Below are positions 57,762-64,000 of a stretch of 64,000 nucleotides of DNA, one piece after another. Each line of letters begins with the position of its first letter. Position 1 is the first letter of the stretch. The position numbers and the translations under genes are program-made. The DNA is from Lota lota (lineage: Eukaryota > Chordata > Actinopteri > Gadiformes > Lotidae). The notes below the pieces were generated by a model. That model saw only the letters and a program-made list of their open reading frames with translations. It was not told where the DNA came from and ran no database searches. The DNA lies in contig JACYXH010000334.1 of NCBI GenBank assembly GCA_026745465.1, positions 1 through 64,000 on the forward strand, given 5' to 3'.

Positions 57762-60262
57762 CTGAGGAGGTTGAGACAGTTGAGCCTCCCAGCTCAGGTT
57801 CGCTTCCAAAAACACGCGCACGCCTGGCGAATGCACAAATAGAAGAACCATTCGATCGGGTGATAATAGACTGTGTGGGCCCGTTACCCCGCACAAAAGG
57901 TGGAAACCAATATCTACTTACAATTATGTGCGCGGCAACTCGTTTCCCTGAAGCGATCCCACTCCGTAACATTACAGCCAAAACAGTGGTCAAATCGCTA
58001 ACCAAATTCTTCTCTACTTTCGGCCTCCCTCGTGTAATCCAGTCGGATCAGGGTACCAATTTTCAGTCGAAACTCTTCAAACAGATACTCAGCACACTTA
58101 ATGTTAAACATGCTGTTTCATCTGCGTATCATCCCGAGTCCCAGGGTGCTCTGGAGCGATGGCATCAGACTCTAAAATCTATGCTTCGTAAGTACTGTTT
58201 AGAAAACGGGACTGATTGGGATGAAGGGGTTCCGTTTGTTTTGTTTGCGGCACGTGAAGCCATTCAGGAATCTTTGGGTTTCAGTCCTGCTCAGCTCGTG
58301 TTTGGGCATACACCCCGGGGCCCGCTCAAAACATTACATGACAAGTTCATGTCGCTCAAATCCTCACCAACCAAAAATGTACTAGATTATGTCAGCCACT
58401 TCCGTGAGCGGCTACATATTGCTAATACACTCGCTAAACAGTCACTGGCTGGTTCGCAAGCAGTGATGAAGCGGCACTATGACCGTTCTGCGTTAAATCG
58501 CTCGTTTCATCCTGGTGATTTGGTGTTGGCGTTACTACCTACGCCTGCTTCAGGGCTCTCTGCCAAATTTACCGGTCCGTATCAGGTCCGTGAACGCCTC
58601 AGCGAAACAGACTACATTCTTAATACTCCTGAGCGGAGGAGAAAAACATGCGTTTGTCATATTAACATGCTAAAGTTGTATCAACTTAGGGAAAGTGATA
58701 AAAACTGTCCTATGGACAACTCAGAGCCGTCACTCGCTATTTTGCCTCCCCAAAGCGCCGCTCTGATCGTAACTGATCCCGCGCTTCCATCCAACTGTGA
58801 TGATTTGCGGCCGCGTCATCCAGTCCAGTTAGGCACTCGACTCCCTAACTCAGAAGCCATAGCAGAGTTACCGTCCCGGCTACAACATTTACCCGACGAA
58901 CATAAACAGGATGTAATCAGCCTTGTTGGACAAAGTAAAAGTGTGTTTACTGATGTACCGTCCACAATGACTGTAATAAAACATGATATTGAGCTGACAG
59001 ACCCTCGTCCAATAAAACAACATCCGTGTCGTGCTAACCAAACTAAGCGGGAAATAATGAAAGGGGAGGTGCAATATCTTCTTAAAAATGGGTTTGCGGA
59101 ACCCAGTTCTAGTTCGTGGAGTTCACCCTGTCTTGTTGAAACTAAGCCTGACGGCTCGCCTCGTTTCATTACTGATTTTCGTAAGGTGAACGCTGTTACA
59201 GTGCGCGACTCATATCCATTACCGAGAATGGAAGATTGTATTGATAATTTGGGGAATGCCAAGTTTGTGAGCAAACTGGACCTGTTAAAAGGTTACTGGC
59301 AAGTACCCTTGACTGACCGTGCAGCTGTTATTTCAGCATTTGTTACTCCCGACCATTTTGCGCAGTATAAGGTCATGGCTTTCGGCATGTGCAATGCACC
59401 CGCTACATTCCAGCGTTTAGTGAACACTGTGTTATCTGGGGTGAGAAATTGTAATGCTTATTTGGATGATTTAATTGTATACACAGATACGTGGGAGGAG
59501 CACATTTGTATCTTGAAGCAAGTCTTCAATAGACTCGCTCAAGCCAACCTCACATTAAATTTGGCTAAATGTGAGTTTGGTAAAGCTACCGTCACCTATT
59601 TGGGTAGACAGGTAGGGCAGGGACAGGTGCGCCCTGTAGAAGCCAAGGTCAGTGCCATTTCATTCTGTCCAGTTCCCGCCACGCGTAAAGCGCTGCGTTC
59701 GTTTCTTGTGATGGCAGGTTACTATAGGGCTTTCTGCCGTAACTTTTCGACTGTTGCTCAGCCACTAACTCGTTTATTGAGCCCCAAGGTGGAGTTTGTA
59801 TGGTCTTCAGACTGTCAGATCGCGTTTGACAACCTCAAGGCACTCCTGTGTCACACCCCCGTGCTGGCGGCTCCGGACTTTGCCAGACCGTTCAAACTCG
59901 AGGTAGATGGAAGCGGGGTGGGGGCTGGCGCTGTTCTCCTACAGGAAGATGCGGACGGAATAGATCACCCAGTGTGTTATTTTTCCAGAAAGTTTAACAA
60001 GCATCAACTTAACTATTCCACCATCGAAAAAGAGACACTTGCCTTGTTGTTGGCCTTACAGTACTTCGACGTGTATGTTGGATCTACCTCTTTGCCAGTC
60101 GTAGTGTACACTGATCATAACCCCCTGGTTTTTCTCTCCCGTATGTACAACCACAATCAGCGCTTAATGCGTTGGGCGCTGATTGTACAAGAGTACCACT
60201 TAGATGTCCGCCACAAGAAAGGTTCGGAGAACATAGTGGCTGACGCGTTGTCCAGGTTATAG
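57713..60262 (+). CDS. Gmr1-like pol: integrase core, RT, RNase H in one frame
   Basis: An 849-codon open frame. The first ATG (57713) is probably not a natural start, as the frame should be entered from protease. Domains in order: integrase core with D53, D112 and E148 (35 residues between the last two) and a GPY motif at about 288-290; a linker of about 130 residues; reverse transcriptase (about 425-640) with the LPRMED and GMCNAPATFQR blocks and catalytic YLDD at 583-586; RNase H with D732, E774, D801 and D844, ending VADALSRL. Integrase precedes RT, and nothing but 84 bp follows RNase H before the 3' LTR. The integrase HHCC domain expected before the core is not visible. All RT and RNase H catalytic residues are present. 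Confidence 0.93.
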   Translation: MFSGEEAEKPATVQSLTEEVETVEPPSSGSLPKTRARLANAQIEEPFDRVIIDCVGPLPRTKGGNQYLLTIMCAATRFPEAIPLRNITAKTVVKSLTKFFSTFGLPRVIQSDQGTNFQSKLFKQILSTLNVKHAVSSAYHPESQGALERWHQTLKSMLRKYCLENGTDWDEGVPFVLFAAREAIQESLGFSPAQLVFGHTPRGPLKTLHDKFMSLKSSPTKNVLDYVSHFRERLHIANTLAKQSLAGSQAVMKRHYDRSALNRSFHPGDLVLALLPTPASGLSAKFTGPYQVRERLSETDYILNTPERRRKTCVCHINMLKLYQLRESDKNCPMDNSEPSLAILPPQSAALIVTDPALPSNCDDLRPRHPVQLGTRLPNSEAIAELPSRLQHLPDEHKQDVISLVGQSKSVFTDVPSTMTVIKHDIELTDPRPIKQHPCRANQTKREIMKGEVQYLLKNGFAEPSSSSWSSPCLVETKPDGSPRFITDFRKVNAVTVRDSYPLPRMEDCIDNLGNAKFVSKLDLLKGYWQVPLTDRAAVISAFVTPDHFAQYKVMAFGMCNAPATFQRLVNTVLSGVRNCNAYLDDLIVYTDTWEEHICILKQVFNRLAQANLTLNLAKCEFGKATVTYLGRQVGQGQVRPVEAKVSAISFCPVPATRKALRSFLVMAGYYRAFCRNFSTVAQPLTRLLSPKVEFVWSSDCQIAFDNLKALLCHTPVLAAPDFARPFKLEVDGSGVGAGAVLLQEDADGIDHPVCYFSRKFNKHQLNYSTIEKETLALLLALQYFDVYVGSTSLPVVVYTDHNPLVFLSRMYNHNQRLMRWALIVQEYHLDVRHKKGSENIVADALSRL

Positions 60263-60330
60263 TTAAAATTGTTGTATATTGTGTATTGATGAGGTTTGTT
60301 TGTTACTCAAACTGAAGAGTTTGTGTTTAT

Positions 60331-60346
60331 GGGGGGGGGGGGGGGG
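60331..60346 (+). promoter_or_regulatory. Polypurine tract (G16)
   Basis: An uninterrupted run of sixteen G directly before the 3' LTR, in the position of the plus-strand primer. More usual tracts mix A and G. Confidence 0.8.
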
Positions 60347-60872
60347 TGTTACGGCTGCCGTCGGCACCCTCATGTGTTCTGAGATGCAAGCCGAGGATTC
60401 GTGGGAGGCGGCATGCAACACTGTCTGGCCAATGGAAGAAGGCTGCCTCCAGTTTAAAAGGCCTAATTGATTGCAGCTGAAGGCAGCTGCCAGACCAGAT
60501 CCATTTTGTACCTGATTTTTGTGAGAGTAAGGAAGTGGGCCAAGGCTAGAGAAAAATCTCTCTGAAATTAAGAAGTCGTGTATAGTTTCATTAGGTTCAG
60601 GGGTGCTGTGAGTATTGTATTTTTGTTTACCAACTACCTTAGTGAGAGAGGACTTTTGTTTAACCTTTTTGTTTCTTATGAAGTTAGCTACCGTTCCTTT
60701 TCAGGATCTTTTTGTTATGATCTGTTTTTGATTTCCACAGCACCCATCGGCCTTATCTTCCGTTGTAAACTCCTTTGTTAACTTTGTCTTTTTAAAATAA
60801 ATATCCTTTCAAATACCAATTACACCTGGTTTTATGTTTATGTCCTGATACCCCTAGCTACAGGACGTAACA
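60347..60872 (+). repeat. 3' LTR of the Gmr1-like element
   Basis: 526 bp. By eye it shows no difference from the 5' LTR, including the CTTTTTAAAATAAA variant that the solo LTRs lack. Confidence 0.95.
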
Positions 60873-61550
60873 GCGTCCACTGGCCTGTCGCTTTTCATGT
60901 GCCCATTGGGAGCCCAACTGAGCCCCTGTTCCCTGCCTGGGAAGGCAGAGATCACAGTCCCCACTGTCCAGGCTCTCCTAAGCCATTGCCAGCGTACGTG
61001 CTGTCCTGCTCCGTGCGTCCGCCCGCTCCCAACTCCAGGAACACAAGCGACGTCAATCGGTTCCTCAGCACTCCGCCGGGAAGAAGCCCCGGTCTTCTAG
61101 TCCGCCGTCTCCTCCGTCCCTGGCGCAGCTTACTGCCTGGGTGATTGACAGCATTCCGGCGTTCACTGGTAGACGCCTCTTTGATGTGCGTCGTCGCGGT
61201 CGACCACGTGCATCCGCCCCCTCCCAACTCCAGGCATACAAGCGCCGACAATCGGTACCGCAGCACTCCGCCGGGAAGAAGTCCCGGTCCTCTAGTCAGC
61301 TGTCTACTCCCTCCCCGGCGCCGCCTCCTCCCCGGTTGATCGACAGCATTCCGGCGTACTCGGTTAGACGCCTCCTTGATGTGCGTCGTCGCTGGCCGAT
61401 GACGCCAGTTTTTAGTGGACTGGGAGGGCTATAGACCTGAGGAGCGGTCAGGGGTACTCCTAGTCGCATGCTGGACGCCTCCCTAACCCGCTATATTCAC
61501 CGCCAGCACCCTCCCTTGTCGTGCGTCCGCCTGGAGGCGTCCGTTGACAC
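60873..61550 (+). pseudogene. Integrase/chromodomain module (copy 5, module 1)
   Basis: It continues the integrase fragment interrupted by the Gmr1-like element (GCGTCCACTGGCCTG). Two linker repeats. Copy-1-type marker: polypurine tract lost (CCGTTGACACTGTCAC). Confidence 0.8.
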
Positions 61551-61915
61551 TGTCACACCCTCTCCCATTTCCGTCCAATTCCGCCATCTAGTGGCAGACA
61601 GCCTTCATTACCGCTCATGCTCCCTCTGATAATTTACACCTGCACTCAATAACCAATCACCCACCACAGTACTTAAGCACTGGCTTCCAACATAGCCAGT
61701 GTTAGTTAGTAAGTTACCCTCACACTCTGTAACTTCGTCCTCGCCTTTTAGACTCCGTTGTTCCTGTTCGCGTTACGGGTCCCGCTCCCGTTCCGGTGCT
61801 TTTCCCTCTAGTTCTCCCCGGTTCCGTTCCGACTCCTGCTTCAATTCATCTGATTGCCTTCCCGTTATTGACTACCCGCCTGCCAACGAACCTCTGCCTT
61901 CCTGACTACAGACTG
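61551..61915 (+). mobile_element. Truncated chromovirus LTR (copy 5, first), recombinant
   Basis: The left boundary is of copy-1 type, but the body carries copy-2 markers (CTCTGATAATTTACACC, ACTTAAGCACTGGC), so the switch lies near the LTR start. Confidence 0.75.
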
Positions 61916-62332
61916 CAGCCTCGTGGCCACCAGCCCCGCTGCAACCGTGGCCCCCTGGCTCCAAGCAGCTGTGGTCTCTTGGCTCCAAGCCCCAGTTCCT
62001 GCAGCCGTCGTCTCCGGGCTCCAAGCCCCAGCCCCAGCAGCAGGGATCTTCTGGGCCAAAGCCCCAGCTGCAGTGGCCTCCTGGCCCCAAGCCCCAGCCC
62101 CAGCAGCTGTGTTCTCCGGGTTCCAAGCCCCAGCCCCAGCAGCTGTGGTCTCCTGGCTCCAAGCCCCAGTCCCAGCAGCAGGGGTCTCATGGGCCCAAGC
62201 CCCAGCTGCAGTGGCCTCCTGGCTCCAAGCCGCAGCCCCAGCAGCAGGGGTCTCCTGGTCCCAAGCCCCAGCGGCCTCCTGGCCCTGAGCCCCAGCCCCA
62301 GCAGCAGTTGCCTCCTGGTCCCAAGCCCTCAA
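61916..62332 (+). repeat. GC-rich minisatellite (copy 5, array b)
   Basis: Regular 36-bp units, most like copy 2 array c. Confidence 0.9.
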
Positions 62333-63245
62333 CACCCTTCTCAGTGCGTCCACTGGCCTGTCGCCATTCATGTGCCCATTGGGAGCCCAACCACCCCTGT
62401 TCCCTGCCTGGGAGGCAGAGATCACAGTCCCCACTGTCCAGGCTCTCCTACGCCATTGCCAGCGTACGTGCTGTCCTGCTCCAAGCGTCCGCCCGCTCCC
62501 AAGTCCAGGCACACAAGCGCCGACAACCAGTTCCGCAGTAGTCCGCCGGGAAAAGGCCCCGGTCCTCTACTCCGCTGTCTCCTCCGTACCCGGCGCCGCC
62601 TCCTCCCCGGGCGATTGACAGCATTCTGGCGTACATTGGTAGACGCCTCCTTGATGTGCGTCGTTGCGGTCGACGACATGCGTTCGCCCGCTCCCAACTC
62701 CAGGCATACAAGCGCCGACAATCGGTTCCTCAGCAATCCGCCGGGAAGAAGCCCCGGTCCTCTAGTCCGCTGTCTCCTCCGTCCCCGGAGCCGCCTACTC
62801 CCTGGGTGATTGACACCATTCCGGCGTTCACTGGTAGACGCCTCTTTGATGTGCGTCTTCGCGGTCGACGACGTGCGTCCGCCCGCTCCCAACGACGTGC
62901 GTCCGCCCGCTCCCAACTCCAGGCATACAAGCGCCGACAATCGGTACCGCAGCACTCCGCCGGGAAGAAGCCCCGGTCCTCTAGTGCGCTGTCTCCTCCC
63001 TCCCTGGCGCCGCCTCCTCCCCGGTTGATCGACAGCATTCCGGCGTACTCGGTTTGGCGCCTTGTTGATGTGCGTCGTCGCTGGCCGACGACACCAGTTT
63101 TTAGTGGACTTGGAGGGCTATGGACCTGAGGAGCGGTCCGGCGTACTCCTAGTCGCATCCTGGACGCCTCGCTAACCCGCTATTTTCACCGCCAGCACCC
63201 TCCCTTGTCGTGCGTCCGCTTAGAGGCGTCCGTTGAGGGGGGTAC
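62333..63245 (+). pseudogene. Integrase/chromodomain module (copy 5, module 2)
   Basis: Three linker repeats. The GTACTCGGTTTGGCGCC variant matches only copy 2 module 3. Short G-run, then the LTR. Confidence 0.8.
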
Positions 63246-63555
63246 TGTCACACCCTCTCCCGTTTCCATCCAATTCCGCCATCTAGTGGCACACAGCCTC
63301 CATTACCCCTCATGCTCCCTCTGATTATTTACACCTGCACTCAATAACCAATCACCCACCACAGTACTTAAGCACTGGCTTCCAACATAGCCAGTGTTAG
63401 TTAGTAAGTTAACCTCACACTCGGTAACTTCGTCCTCGCCTTTTAGACTCCGTTGTTCCTGTTCGCGTTACGGGTCCCGCTCCCGTTCCGGTGCTTTCCC
63501 GTTATTGACTACCCACCTGCCAACGAACCTTTGCCTTCCTGACTACAGACTGCAG
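63246..63555 (+). mobile_element. Truncated chromovirus LTR (copy 5, second) with internal deletion
   Basis: TGTCACACCC start. About 70 bp present in all sister LTRs (the TCTAGTTCTCCCCGG to TTCATCTGATTGCC stretch) are missing at about 63495 (GTGCTTTCCCG). Confidence 0.75.
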
Positions 63556-63868
63556 CCTCGTGGCCACCAGCCCCGCTGCAACCATGGCCTCCTGGCTCCA
63601 AGCAGCTGTGGTCTCTTGGCTCCAAGCCCTAGTTCCCGCAGCTGTGGTCTCTTGGCTCCAAGCCCTAGTTCCCGCAGCCGTGGTCTCCAGGCTCCAAGCC
63701 CCAGCCCCAGCACCAGGGGTCTTCTGGGCCAAAGCCCCAGCTGCAGTGGCCTCCTGGTCCCAAGCCCCAGCCCCAGCAGCTGTGGTCTCCTGGTTCCAAG
63801 CCCCAGCCCCAGCAGCTGTGGTCTCCTGTCTCCAAGCCCCAGGCCCAGCAGCAGTTGATTCCAGACAA
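63556..63868 (+). repeat. GC-rich minisatellite (copy 5, array c)
   Basis: Shortest terminal array. It contains a tandem duplicate of CTTGGCTCCAAGCCCTAGTT at about 63613 and 63649. Confidence 0.9.
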
Positions 63869-64000
63869 AAAGCTAAAAAAAATAAAATAATGTTGCAATA
63901 AAAGCATTTTACAATTTATATAAATTAGTTCATCCTTTCAAGTGAATGTACAGATGGATAGTATGAGAAAAAGGACAACCCAATTCTGTTTTCCCCCTTA
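63869..64000. repeat. A-rich and AT-rich segment (copy 5, cut by window end)
   Basis: AAAAAAAATAAAATAATG-type A-run, TTGCAATAAAAGC, then the AT-rich sequence. The ending TTCTGTTTTCCCCCTTA matches copy 2 (about 26730), not copies 1, 3 and 4 (TACTGTTTTCCCCAGTA). No gene is seen. Confidence 0.75.

Larger units (their letters stand above)
55213..60872 (+). mobile_element. Gmr1-like Ty3/gypsy retrotransposon with both LTRs (copy 5)
   Basis: A 5660-bp element with 526-bp LTRs at both ends (TG...CA), 4-bp target duplication GCGT (55209-55212 and 60873-60876), a tRNA-Pro-type primer site and a G-run polypurine tract. The domain order read from the sequence is gag, protease, integrase core, RT, RNase H, with the pol frame ending at the RNase H tail 84 bp before the 3' LTR. 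Integrase upstream of RT is the hallmark of the Gmr1-like Ty3/gypsy group. gag and protease carry nonsense and frameshift lesions and the integrase HHCC domain is not found, so this copy looks non-autonomous. Confidence 0.93.

Noticed and set aside
57713..60262. Integrase-before-RT as result of one element nested in another
   Set aside because: A single open frame spans both domains, one pair of LTRs with one target duplication encloses them, and no second LTR, primer site or polypurine tract lies between.
1..64000. tRNA, rRNA or snRNA genes
   Set aside because: None seen on either strand. The tRNA-like signal at 55743 is an 18-base primer site only.

Overview
The window looks like heterochromatic, repeat-only DNA from a teleost fish genome. 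I see no host single-copy gene, tRNA or rRNA. The evidence for a fish is family-level: chromodomain-bearing Ty3/gypsy fragments of the Sushi-like (chromovirus) type, a Ty3/gypsy element with the rare integrase-before-reverse-transcriptase order known from Gmr1-like elements of fish and other deuterostomes, and LTRs and coding frames of vertebrate style. The species cannot be named from the sequence.

Layout. 1-9640 is an AT-rich satellite with a 193/194-bp monomer. The first 4.3 kb runs on the minus strand, and the same monomer order returns on the plus strand after a 431-bp spacer, so 1 to about 9060 is one large inverted repeat. From 9644 onward the window is a head-to-tail series of five copies of a composite unit (starting about 9644, 21666, 31051, 40845 and 54803). 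Each full unit reads: GC-rich 36/30-bp minisatellite; chromovirus integrase C-terminus/chromodomain module with internal ~195-bp duplications; truncated LTR; minisatellite again (two or three module rounds); A-run; AT-rich segment with inverted satellite remnants; in copies 1, 3 and 4 an internally deleted, rearranged chromovirus with a 3' LTR; then a plus-strand satellite array leading into the next unit.

A second LTR element sits at one identical target site in copies 1, 3, 4 and 5 (4-bp duplication GCGT). It is a 526-bp solo LTR in copies 1, 3 and 4 and a 5660-bp element with two LTRs in copy 5. Copy 2 has the empty site. The copy-5 element has domain order gag, protease, integrase, RT, RNase H, with a broken gag/protease, no visible HHCC zinc domain, an intact 849-codon IN-RT-RH frame and two LTRs that read identical.

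How it fits together. This is a record of satellite expansion, retroelement insertion, LTR-LTR deletion, unequal crossing-over and recombination between units. Shared breakpoints (satellite/minisatellite junction, gypsy deletion, insertion site) show that most events happened once and were then amplified. Copy 5 looks recombinant, with a copy-1-like left half and a copy-2-like right half. No transcription unit other than the retroelements can be supported.
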